DNA of 10,314 nucleotides from Rhodoferax sp. (GCA_029865675.1 JARXAU010000156.1:1-10314); one strand, 5' to 3'. Numbered from the stretch's first letter, positions 1-7,712 are shown. The notes: generated from the letters alone by a model not told the origin. Numbers and translations: made by a program.

Positions 1-1
1 C

Positions 2-1621
<1,620 letters not shown>

Positions 1622-1670
1622 ACCTACGCTGGCTGGGCGCAGGCTGCAAGGCCTGCGCTGCCGCAAAACA

Positions 1671-1706
1671 AAAGCCCTGCAGGATGCGAGTCCTGCGGGG
1701 CTTTTT
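1671..1706 (+). terminator. Rho-independent terminator after groEL, probably bidirectional
   Basis: A 14-base left arm (1671-1684) pairs fully with 1691-1704 around a 6-base loop; one pair is G-U in the groEL transcript. The GC-rich core is followed by a T run (1702-1706). On the minus strand the same hairpin is followed by TTTTGTTTT, so it can also end the BLUF transcript, whose stop codon lies 11 bases away. One pair becomes a C-A mismatch in that direction. The position between two convergent genes fits a shared terminator. Confidence 0.88.
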
Positions 1707-1716
1707 GATGTTTGGT

Positions 1717-2226
1717 CTACCGCAGGGCGGCCTCAGGCTTCTTAATGAATCGGGAGAAAAATCCTTGCTCTTCGTCTGCGGCGACGGGGCGTTCGGTGGC
1801 TGTGGCTGCGGTTACGCTTACCGTCGCGGCTGCTAACTCTTGCAACATTTGCAAAGCGGCTTCAGCTGGCATTTTGTAGGGGTCAAACGTACTGCTTTCC
1901 GAGTACTTCAGCAGCAGCGCTCGGTTGGCCGAGTTTGGTGCCACAAAACCCATGGACCAATCTGCCCACTGCCGCCGCTCAATGTCTTGCAGGCTCAGCA
2001 TCGTGACCGAATGGTGCCGTGGGTCGCGCAGCAACTTGCCATACAGCGTGTTGACTTGGTCACGCGCACCTTCTAATGCTTGCAAAAACATCTTGGAGTT
2101 AAAGGCAAGCACGCCCGTGAGATCGCGCGCCTCATTATTGGTCTGCGCCTGGGCCAGTATGGCCCTGAACTCATCCAAGCCCACATTTTTGTGCGCTGTG
2201 CTCACGTACAACAGACGGATCAACAT
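1717..2226 (-). CDS. BLUF-domain blue-light photoreceptor (short, single-domain)
   Basis: A 169-residue cytoplasmic protein whose first ~95 residues form a BLUF domain (sensor of blue light using FAD). The spacing of key residues matches AppA exactly: Y7 (AppA Y21), N31 (N45), Q49 (Q63), W90 (W104) and M92 (M106). Sequence signatures are LLYVST at the start, LTGVL at 36-40 and FLQALEG at 47-53. These residues form the flavin hydrogen-bond network that shifts on illumination. There is no EAL, cyclase or HTH output domain. Residues 96-169 hold a short helical region, an Ala/Thr/Val-rich linker (about 131-150) and a basic end. Such short BLUF proteins normally act by contacting a separate partner, as PixD, PapB and BlsA do. 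The start is supported by an AGGAG ribosome site 6 bases upstream. It lies 30 bases downstream of the uncharacterised gene at 2257-2787 on the same strand, so co-transcription is likely. The output is unknown. Confidence 0.95.
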   Translation of the reverse strand: MLIRLLYVSTAHKNVGLDEFRAILAQAQTNNEARDLTGVLAFNSKMFLQALEGARDQVNTLYGKLLRDPRHHSVTMLSLQDIERRQWADWSMGFVAPNSANRALLLKYSESSTFDPYKMPAEAALQMLQELAAATVSVTAATATERPVAADEEQGFFSRFIKKPEAALR

Positions 2227-2232
2227 GAATCA

Positions 2233-2237
2233 CTCCT
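2233..2237 (-). promoter_or_regulatory. Ribosome binding site of the BLUF gene
   Basis: AGGAG on the minus strand, 6 bases before the ATG at 2226. It lies inside the 30-base gap between the two genes, so the BLUF protein can be initiated independently of its upstream neighbour. Confidence 0.7.
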
Positions 2238-2256
2238 ATCAAAGGTAATAAAAATT

Positions 2257-2787
2257 TCAGGGAAACTTGTTTTCCGTGAGGGGCGCAAGTTGACGGAGAT
2301 GCAGCGCTGCCTTTGCCCCGAAGGGGCGAATTAGCTCTCTGTAACTCGGCATCAGTTGATTGAGCTCGTCCACCGAGTCCACTTTGTCGAGCATGAGCAC
2401 AATTTCTATTGCGTTACTCGGCAGGTGCTGTGAAACAAAATCACCCATCGCGTCGATGGCTTGCCGCAATGTGAGCGCGCGTGCGGTGGCTCGGTGAAAG
2501 GATTCGTCGAGACCCTGCACTTCGGATACGGGAATGCCGGGAACAGCCGCAGTTCTGTTTGCGCTTGAACGTGCATCGGTTTGCCCAAGGACTACGATCA
2601 GACCAGCCTCCCGAAGGGAGTCCATTAGCGCAGCAACGTCGCCAAAAGAGGGCAAATTTTTAATGTATGCCTGTAGTGACGATTTGCCGTCAATGCAAAT
2701 CAGCAAGGTCCGCAACCGCCTTGGCAGGGCGGCCTGCGGGTTGTTAATCGCCTCCATCCCGGCTGCGGTTTTTATGTAAACGGTCAT
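2257..2787 (-). CDS. Uncharacterised protein co-transcribed with the BLUF photoreceptor
   Basis: A 176-residue soluble protein with no signal peptide or membrane segment. I do not recognise a named family. Residues ~20-66 (LPRRLRTLLICIDGKSS, then an LPSFGDVAAL-type stretch and LREAGLIVV) look like a small winged-helix or helical domain. From memory, similar segments open several uncharacterised Comamonadaceae proteins. A polar linker follows (about 69-90), then an alpha-helical C-terminal half (about 91-170) containing ALTLRQAIDAMGDFV and LDKVDSVDELNQLMP. No catalytic motif is visible. The ATG at 2787 is the first in frame and has no clear Shine-Dalgarno sequence, so the start is moderately sure. 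It is the first gene of a two-gene unit with the BLUF protein. By position it is a candidate signalling partner or regulator for the photoreceptor, which is inference only. DNA binding is possible but not demonstrated by any motif. Confidence 0.82.
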   Translation of the reverse strand: MTVYIKTAAGMEAINNPQAALPRRLRTLLICIDGKSSLQAYIKNLPSFGDVAALMDSLREAGLIVVLGQTDARSSANRTAAVPGIPVSEVQGLDESFHRATARALTLRQAIDAMGDFVSQHLPSNAIEIVLMLDKVDSVDELNQLMPSYRELIRPFGAKAALHLRQLAPLTENKFP

Positions 2788-2856
2788 TGCTTGCCATTGG
2801 TTTATGGGTGAAAGCTCCCTCCGAGCCCCTCAACCGCAAGCATCGTAAGGTATTTG

Positions 2857-2886
2857 ATTAAACATTGATACGTTTTTTGACTACAA
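2857..2886 (-). promoter_or_regulatory. Candidate sigma70-type promoter for the BLUF operon
   Basis: On the minus strand, TTGTAG (2886-2881) and TTTAAT (2862-2857, five of six consensus bases) are separated by 18 bases in an AT-rich stretch that stands out from the GC-rich surroundings. This would give an untranslated leader of roughly 60 bases before the ATG at 2787. The -35 box is weak, so an activator may be needed. Confidence 0.35.
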
Positions 2887-2897
2887 AAATCAGAAGT

Positions 2898-2910
2898 TTG
2901 CACAATGCAA
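2898..2910. promoter_or_regulatory. Perfect 13-bp palindrome upstream of the BLUF operon
   Basis: TTGCA-CAA-TGCAA is an exact inverted repeat with a 3-base centre, 12 bases upstream of the candidate -35 box and 111-123 bases before the operon's ATG. Placement and symmetry suit a binding site for a dimeric regulator. No regulator is identified, and a palindrome this short can occur by chance. Confidence 0.3.
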
Positions 2911-2916
2911 GGGACT

Positions 2917-2954
2917 GGGGGCGGAAAGCCCCAAGCTGACTTGGGCAAGCCCCC
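2917..2954. repeat. Two-tier hairpin between ruvA and the BLUF operon
   Basis: An outer stem (GGGGGC at 2917-2922 with GCCCCC at 2949-2954) encloses a perfect inner hairpin, CCCAAG-CTGA-CTTGGG (2930-2945). It lies about 50 bases past the ruvA stop, so it may slow or end ruvA transcription. In that direction, however, the hairpin is not followed by a good T run, so it is not a classical intrinsic terminator. Confidence 0.45.
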
Positions 2955-3001
2955 CAAAATGCACCGCGATCGAAGGAGAAGCGGTTGCGGTGGCCAGCGA
3001 T

Positions 3002-3574
3002 TCAGCGCGCCAGCGCCTTGAGCGCGAGCTTGATGCCGTCACTCACGCCCACATCGGACGGCAGCGCTTTAAGGGCCAGCGCCGCCTCTTTGTCGTTGTA
3101 GCCCAGCGCCAGCAGCGCTTGCAAGATGTCGGACTGCGCGCCACTGGCCGCGCCCAGGGGTGCGCCAATGTCGGCGCCGAGTTTGCCTTTGAGTTCGAGC
3201 AGCAGGCGCTGCGCGGTTTTGGCGCCAATGCCCGGCACCTTGGTCAAGCGCCCGGGTTCTTGCAGGGTGATGGCCTGCGCCAGATCGGCCACGCTCATGC
3301 CTGAGAGCACTGACAAGGCGGTGCGCGGCCCCACGCCCGATATTTTGATCAGCTCGCGAAACGCGGCGCGCTCTTGCGGTGAGCCAAAACCGTACAAGAT
3401 TTGCGCGTCCTCCCGCACCACAAAATGCGTCAGCAGCGACACTTTTTCGCCCAGCGCGGGCAGGTTGTAAAACGTGCCCATGGGCACTTGCAGCTCGTAG
3501 CCCACGCCGCCGCAGTCCACCATCACTTGTGGCGGGTTTTTGTCGCTGAGGGTGCCTGTGAGTTTGCCAATCAT
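3002..3574 (-). CDS. ruvA: Holliday junction branch migration protein RuvA
   Basis: RuvA binds four-way DNA junctions as a tetramer and loads the RuvB motor for branch migration during recombination and repair. The 190-residue product is close to the family length (E. coli 203). Domain I (about 1-64) opens with MIGKLTGTL and contains the VDCGGVGYELQVP motif. Domain II holds two helix-hairpin-helix motifs, ISGVGPRTAL (78-87) and VPGIGAKTAQRL (113-124), which contact the DNA backbone. A Gly/Ala-rich linker (about 134-147) leads to the RuvB-binding domain III (148-190, with ALLALGYNDKEA). The start is preceded by AAAGG at suitable spacing. It is divergent from phoH across a 99-base spacer in which I see no convincing consensus promoter. 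Neither ruvC nor ruvB is next to it: the BLUF operon follows downstream. No residue expected for function appears to be missing. Confidence 0.97.
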   Translation of the reverse strand: MIGKLTGTLSDKNPPQVMVDCGGVGYELQVPMGTFYNLPALGEKVSLLTHFVVREDAQILYGFGSPQERAAFRELIKISGVGPRTALSVLSGMSVADLAQAITLQEPGRLTKVPGIGAKTAQRLLLELKGKLGADIGAPLGAASGAQSDILQALLALGYNDKEAALALKALPSDVGVSDGIKLALKALAR

Positions 3575-3673
3575 GGGTGCCTTTGTTATTGACCTGAAAG
3601 TTAGTGCCTATCATGGGGGTCGAGGCGCATCGCTGCGCACCGCCCCTCTGCCACCCAGCCCGGAATTATCAAC

Positions 3674-4714
3674 TTGATTCTCAGACACCTTTTCTCGCCG
3701 CCCAACAACACCCGCCTCTCCCACCTGTGCGGCCCCACCGACGAGCATCTGCGCACCATTGAGACGGCTTTGGGCGTACGCATTGCCCACCGGCACGAGC
3801 AGTTCAAGGTCGATGGCCCCAAGGTCAAAGCGCAGCGGGCCATGGACGTGTTGCAGGCTTTGTATGAAATGGCGGCGCGCGCCATTCCAGCCGCCACGGT
3901 GCAGCTCATGCTCTCGGGCGACGGATCGACCGAACAAAGCGACGGCCCCACGCTGTCAACCCGGCGCGCGGACCTCAAGCCGCGCAGCACCAACCAGGCG
4001 CTGTACTTAGACAACATCGCCAGCCATGACATCACCATCGGCATCGGCCCGGCCGGCACGGGCAAAACCTACCTGGCGGTGGCCGCCGCCGTGGACGCCT
4101 TGCAGCGCAGCGCGGTGCAGCGCATTGTGCTCACCCGCCCGGCGGTAGAAGCCGGCGAGCGCCTGGGCTTTTTGCCCGGCGACCTGAACCAAAAGGTGGA
4201 CCCGTATTTGCGCCCCCTGTACGACGCACTCTACGACCTGATGGGTTTTGAGCAAGTGCAAAAAGCCTTTGAGCGCCAGGCGCTCGAAATCGCGCCGCTG
4301 GCCTTTATGCGCGGGCGCACGCTGAACAACGCCTTTGTGATTCTGGACGAGGCGCAAAACACCACGCCCGAGCAGATGAAGATGTTCCTCACCCGTATCG
4401 GCTTTGGCACCAAGGCCGTGATCACCGGGGACGTGAGTCAGATCGACCTGCCCAAAACCCAGCTCAGCGGCCTGATCGACGCCGAACGCACGCTGCGCCG
4501 CGTCGAAGGCATTGCCATCACCCGCCTGACCAGCATAGACATCGTGCGCCACCCGCTGGTGGCGCGCATTGTGGACGCCTACGACGCCGCCCGCGTGCAA
4601 GAAGAAATCGCCCAAGCGCTGCGCAGCGCGCACGCGCTGCCCGAGCCCGAAGTGGCCGCGCCCCGCACCGGCCTGCCCAAGACCCGCGCGCCGCGTAGCA
4701 AAACCACGCTGTAA
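3674..4714 (+). CDS. phoH: PhoH-family ATPase (PhoH-like protein)
   Basis: A 346-residue cytoplasmic P-loop ATPase of the PhoH/YbeZ family. The N-terminal part (about 1-90) matches the family's small RNA-binding-like region, with LSHLCGPTDEHLRTIE at 15-30. The ATPase core shows Walker A GPAGTGKT (125-132), Walker B VILDEAQN (222-229), and the conserved TRPAVEAGERLGFLPGD and TGDVSQIDLP segments. Related YbeZ proteins interact with YbeY and are thought to act in rRNA or RNA metabolism; the exact activity is not settled. The chosen start is a TTG at 3674 with GGAA 8 bases upstream. It gives MILRHLF, which fits the family's usual N-terminus, and no better ATG lies nearby. The C-terminal tail (about 318-346) is Pro/Arg/Lys-rich and probably disordered. 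ybeY follows after 53 bases on the same strand. Confidence 0.95.
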   Translation: MILRHLFSPPNNTRLSHLCGPTDEHLRTIETALGVRIAHRHEQFKVDGPKVKAQRAMDVLQALYEMAARAIPAATVQLMLSGDGSTEQSDGPTLSTRRADLKPRSTNQALYLDNIASHDITIGIGPAGTGKTYLAVAAAVDALQRSAVQRIVLTRPAVEAGERLGFLPGDLNQKVDPYLRPLYDALYDLMGFEQVQKAFERQALEIAPLAFMRGRTLNNAFVILDEAQNTTPEQMKMFLTRIGFGTKAVITGDVSQIDLPKTQLSGLIDAERTLRRVEGIAITRLTSIDIVRHPLVARIVDAYDAARVQEEIAQALRSAHALPEPEVAAPRTGLPKTRAPRSKTTL

Positions 4715-4767
4715 GACACGCCGCAAGCCACGCTGTAAAGCCATCCCACCTGACGATTGACTCGCCC

Positions 4768-5214
4768 ATGCTGCACGCCCTGACCCTGTCCCTTCAATTC
4801 GGCAAGCTGCAAGGCGCCGACCTGCACCGCGCCGCCCTGCCCCGCCACAAAGTGGCGCGCTGGCTGCGCCACGCCCTGGCAAGTGACGCCGAAATCACCG
4901 TGCGCATAGTCGACGCCCCAGAGGGCCAGGAGCTGAACCGCCAGTACCGCAAAAAGGACTACGCAACCAACGTCCTGACCTTTGACTACACGCTAGAGCC
5001 CGTCGTCACCGCCGACCTGGTGTTGTGCGCCCCCGTGGTCGCCCAGGAAGCCAAAGACCAGGGCAAAACCCTGCAAGCCCACTACGCCCACCTCGTCGTC
5101 CACGGCGCACTGCACGCCCAAGGCTGGGACCACGAACTCGACGAAGACGCGCAGGTGATGGAGCTGCGCGAGAGCGAGATCATGGCGCGCCTGGGCTTTG
5201 AGAATCCGTATTGA
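4768..5214 (+). CDS. ybeY: Endoribonuclease YbeY (rRNA maturation factor)
   Basis: YbeY is a single-strand-specific, zinc-dependent endoribonuclease needed for 16S rRNA 3'-end maturation and 70S ribosome quality control. The 148-residue product has the family signature HGALHAQGWDH, giving the three metal ligands H112, H116 and H122. It also has the conserved segment around residues 57-73, with LNRQYRKKDYATNVLTF. Length is normal (E. coli 155). The ATG at 4768 lacks a strong ribosome site. It lies 53 bases after phoH, so the two are very likely co-transcribed, matching the common phoH-ybeY order. In many proteobacteria corC/ybeX and lnt follow; here they do not, and the downstream 300 bases hold only an uncertain ORF on the opposite strand that overlaps the 3' end of ybeY. 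Confidence 0.96.
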   Translation: MLHALTLSLQFGKLQGADLHRAALPRHKVARWLRHALASDAEITVRIVDAPEGQELNRQYRKKDYATNVLTFDYTLEPVVTADLVLCAPVVAQEAKDQGKTLQAHYAHLVVHGALHAQGWDHELDEDAQVMELRESEIMARLGFENPY

Positions 5215-5477
5215 GTGAGAGCGGCGACATCCTGCGGGTGGTTTTCTGCGCTCTCCAACAGCTCCACTCGGTGCAAGGAATGGCGGTATTTCTCCAGCCT
5301 TTGCCCGCGTTGCAAAAGATCCAAGGGCGTGGTAGCAGGCGTCATGGCCCGAAAGCTTGGCTCGGCAGAGAAATGGTGAACGCCCCGGCCCAGCTGCACC
5401 AGGCATTGCACACCCCCTTCCCGGATGGCGTGCATCAAAAGTGCCCGCACCAGGGCCAGGCTGGCGAATTCGCTCAC
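5082..5477 (-). CDS. Uncertain ORF, possible gene remnant between ybeY and the SDR operon
   Basis: A 131-codon minus-strand ORF with a GTG start at 5477 and no clear ribosome site. Its first ~90 residues look like real protein: mixed hydrophobic and charged helices such as FASLALVRALLMHAIRE (4-20) and LDLLQRGQRLEKYRHS (52-67), with G/C-rich third positions. The frame is open upstream of the GTG as well, back past the stop of the neighbouring gene, so the true start is unclear. The last ~43 codons are antisense to ybeY and read as low-complexity Ser/Trp-rich sequence, as expected of a shadow frame. The natural 3' end therefore seems to be missing. I recognise no family. It may be a decayed or truncated gene, a short real gene, or chance. 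The other frames of 5215-5518 look like shadows, and I see no RNA gene there. Confidence 0.3.
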   Translation of the reverse strand: MSEFASLALVRALLMHAIREGGVQCLVQLGRGVHHFSAEPSFRAMTPATTPLDLLQRGQRLEKYRHSLHRVELLESAENHPQDVAALTQYGFSKPRRAMISLSRSSITCASSSSSWSQPWACSAPWTTRWA

Positions 5478-5518
5478 GGTGTGGGGCTGGCGCCGCCAAA
5501 ACGGTCTTTGGTCCAGAC

Positions 5519-6202
5519 CTAGGCCTCGCGGGAAACAGTCACTACGCCCACACCCTTCAAGTAACTCGGACTGCCTGCAGGGTCTTTGGTGGTTTCAAAC
5601 TGGCCGCTTTGCCCAAGTAGCCGTGCGCCGTCCGCGCTAAAGGTCAAGGTAGTGGGGCTCAAGAAAAACCGCATTCCAAAGCTTCCGGGCAATAACTCCA
5701 CGCGTCGGGTGCCGTTCTCGGCATCGGGCAAGCGCACGAACTTCACCGGCGCCACTTTCTTGGCTTTGATGATGGGAACCACGCATGCCACGGCAGGAGC
5801 GCCAGGCCTTAAGTCGCTCCAATGGGCCCGCACGAATTCGGCGGTCAGTTCAGGCAAGCACAAGGGTGCCTTCAAAACCTCGGTCCACAGCAGCTTTCGT
5901 TGGGCGTCTTTGGCCACCAAAGCACCCCTCTCAACGCTGACAGTTCCCAACTGGGTGGGGTGCCCAGCGGACACTTCCGCCACAAACCCCTCGCGCGTCG
6001 CCTTCACTTGGCTTTGGTAGAGCAACGTTGTTCCCCGCTCAAAGCGCCGCGTGATGCGTTCGTCTGCATAAACCTGGTCGGTCAACACCACCTTTTCACC
6101 ACTGGCGTCAATGGTCGCCACGCTAAGCACCGGCACGGGGCTGGCAAAGCCCACGGCAGAAGCCATAGAAGCAAGAATGAAAAGCAGACATGAACGGCGC
6201 AT
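5519..6202 (-). CDS. Putative secreted (periplasmic) protein of unknown function
   Basis: A 227-residue protein with a typical Sec signal peptide: MRRS, a hydrophobic stretch (about 5-19), then likely cleavage near GFA-SP at residue 20/21. There is no lipobox, so it is probably a soluble periplasmic or exported protein. The mature part is rich in beta-prone segments and lacks any enzyme motif I recognise. Two cysteines (in LCLPEL and VACVVP) could form a disulfide. The frame is open well upstream, but the earlier methionines lie antisense-free inside the membrane-protein gene and give low-complexity sequence. The ATG at 6202 is preferred because it places the signal peptide first and overlaps the upstream stop by one base (TGATG), a usual sign of translational coupling. 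It is the last recognisable gene of the SDR-VTT operon. A weak hairpin (5503-5519) at the stop, followed by GTTTT, might end the transcript. Confidence 0.78.
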   Translation of the reverse strand: MRRSCLLFILASMASAVGFASPVPVLSVATIDASGEKVVLTDQVYADERITRRFERGTTLLYQSQVKATREGFVAEVSAGHPTQLGTVSVERGALVAKDAQRKLLWTEVLKAPLCLPELTAEFVRAHWSDLRPGAPAVACVVPIIKAKKVAPVKFVRLPDAENGTRRVELLPGSFGMRFFLSPTTLTFSADGARLLGQSGQFETTKDPAGSPSYLKGVGVVTVSREA

Positions 6203-6855
6203 CAAGAAACTCCTTCGCGGGGTGAAAAACCAGGTCCGGTGCGACGCGCCAGCCAGCGGATGCGGCGGCTGTAGGCAACAAAGCGGCTCGCGCGGCGCTG
6301 CAGCCATCGCTGCCATGCCGCATCTGCACTGCGCCACCGGCCCAGCCGCGAGGGCAAGTAATGCATCAAAGCCAACAGACTGGCGTAGAGGACGAGCTTG
6401 CCCGCAAACACCATCAAACTTATCGACGCAGGCGACACGCCACTCAAGGCGAGTACCGCAATCGAAGTGCGCGGGGTGTCCGGAAAAGCTGCAAGCAGCA
6501 CCATGGTGGCGAGCCCCCAGGCACGCACGGTCGTCAAGGCTTGATCCCATTGCGCGCCCAGCAGCTGCAGACCCAGCCATTCGGCCGACGAGCTCAGCGT
6601 TCCCAGTAGCAGGGCCAAGAGCAAGGCACTCAGAGCAGAAGCCAGCGCGAACACCAGCACAATGAGCTTGCCTCTTTGCGGCTGCAAAATGCGTAAGACC
6701 AGCACAAAAACTTCTGCCGGCAACATGGGCACGAATCCATCAAAAACCGATAAAAGTGCGAGGACTACCAAGGCACGTGGCTCGGTGCCATGGCGCAAAA
6801 GTGCGGTTTGGGCCAACTTGAGCAAACGCCCAAGCATTGAACGCAGGTAGTGCAT
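6202..6855 (-). CDS. VTT/DedA-like (YqaA-type) inner-membrane protein
   Basis: A 217-residue integral membrane protein. Hydrophobic segments run at about 28-57 (with VFDGFVPMLPAEVFVLVL), 64-87 and 114-166. The pattern resembles the VTT (SNARE-associated, DedA/YqaA-like) fold: a re-entrant segment with the Pro/Glu motif FVPMLPAE (41-48), and a second with AFPDTPRT (123-130) leading to GVSPASISLMVFAGK. DedA-family proteins are linked to lipid flipping and envelope homeostasis; the specific substrate here is unknown. The C-terminal tail (about 168-217) is strongly basic (many Arg and Trp), presumably cytoplasmic. The gene starts 6 bases after the SDR stop and overlaps the secreted-protein gene by one base, so the three are almost certainly one transcript. 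Assignment to the VTT family comes from motif resemblance only. Confidence 0.8.
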   Translation of the reverse strand: MHYLRSMLGRLLKLAQTALLRHGTEPRALVVLALLSVFDGFVPMLPAEVFVLVLRILQPQRGKLIVLVFALASALSALLLALLLGTLSSSAEWLGLQLLGAQWDQALTTVRAWGLATMVLLAAFPDTPRTSIAVLALSGVSPASISLMVFAGKLVLYASLLALMHYLPSRLGRWRSADAAWQRWLQRRASRFVAYSRRIRWLARRTGPGFSPREGVS

Positions 6856-6861
6856 ACGCTG

Positions 6862-7599
6862 CTAGCGATCAATCATGATGGCCTCTGCCAAGGCAGGGCT
6901 GATGCGGCTGATCACGCGCAGCAGAGCGGAGGCTCCTACATAAATCTCAGGCTTACCCGCCGCAATGCCGCGCACGATCTGGCGCGCTGCAGCTTGGGCC
7001 GATATCTTGCCCCGCCCCCGGCCCCGCGTCATGTCAGTGTCCACCAGCGGGGGCAAGACCTCGGTCACTTCAATGTGCCACTGCGCATGGCGCAGTTGGG
7101 CGCGCAGCGATTTGGCAAAGGAGCGCAAGCCTGCTTTATTGGCGCAGTAGACCGGGCTGCTTCGTTTGGGGGCCAATGCCAGCCCCGAGGTGACAAAAAC
7201 AATACGCGCATCTGCTTGATGGCGCATGTGGGGCAACATCAGCCGGCTCAGTTCGACCGGCCCGATGAAATTGATGGCCGTCTCAAGCTGTGTTGGGAAG
7301 TCCAGTTTTTCGCCCTCTTGGGTGAAGTCACGCAGCTGCTGAACACCTGCGTTGTGAATCAGCAAATTGACCCCCTTGCCTTGCATGCGCGTTACCAGTT
7401 CGGCACGCTGGTTTGGATCCGACTGGTCAAAAACGAGCCAGTTCACACTTGGGCAATCCAGGCGGGCCTTGTCAACGCTGGAGTCGGTGCGGCCAGTGGC
7501 CGTGACCGCAGCGCCCTTTTCCAACAAAAAATCAACGAGTGCTCGGCCAATGCCGCGGGTCCCGCCTGTTACCAAGGCGTGGGTCTGGTTCCAGTTCAT
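6862..7599 (-). CDS. Short-chain dehydrogenase/reductase (classical SDR)
   Basis: A 245-residue cytoplasmic NAD(P)-dependent oxidoreductase with a Rossmann fold. Visible signatures are the cofactor loop TGGTRGIG (11-18), HNAGV (82-86), Asn110, catalytic Ser138 in VTSG, and YxxxK as Tyr151 and Lys155 in YCANK. The segment after beta-6, PPLVDTDM (183-190), is typical of DltE/YdfG-like members. The basic residue in TGRTDS (about 35-40) after beta-2 suggests NADP preference, which is inference. The substrate cannot be told from sequence. The start follows a purine-rich but weak ribosome site, and an ATG right before the first beta strand fits the family. It is the first gene of an apparent operon with the VTT-like and secreted proteins, hinting at a role in envelope or lipid chemistry, again only from context. 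Confidence 0.93.
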   Translation of the reverse strand: MNWNQTHALVTGGTRGIGRALVDFLLEKGAAVTATGRTDSSVDKARLDCPSVNWLVFDQSDPNQRAELVTRMQGKGVNLLIHNAGVQQLRDFTQEGEKLDFPTQLETAINFIGPVELSRLMLPHMRHQADARIVFVTSGLALAPKRSSPVYCANKAGLRSFAKSLRAQLRHAQWHIEVTEVLPPLVDTDMTRGRGRGKISAQAAARQIVRGIAAGKPEIYVGASALLRVISRISPALAEAIMIDR

Positions 7600-7712
7600 G
7601 CTTTTTCTTTCTTACGAGTCGGGCTGCGCAGACGGCTGGCGCTCTAAGGCCAAAATTGGTTGACTAGGGCGATGGGATTGCTTGCGTTCTTAGACTGGCT
7701 TGCGTTGTGGGC

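Noticed and set aside
4007..4882. Minus-strand ORF of 291 codons across phoH and the start of ybeY
   Set aside because: It is antisense to two well-supported genes, is Gly/Ala/Arg/His-rich without domain motifs, and reflects high GC at third positions of phoH.
5211..5522. Plus-strand ORF of 103 codons after ybeY
   Set aside because: Less protein-like than the opposite strand, with no ribosome site and no recognisable domain.
6203..6580. N-terminal extension of the secreted-protein frame
   Set aside because: The extra 126 residues overlap the VTT-like gene in another frame and would bury the signal peptide.
6850..7647. Plus-strand ORF of 265 codons opposite the SDR gene
   Set aside because: The SDR on the other strand has all family motifs; this frame has none.
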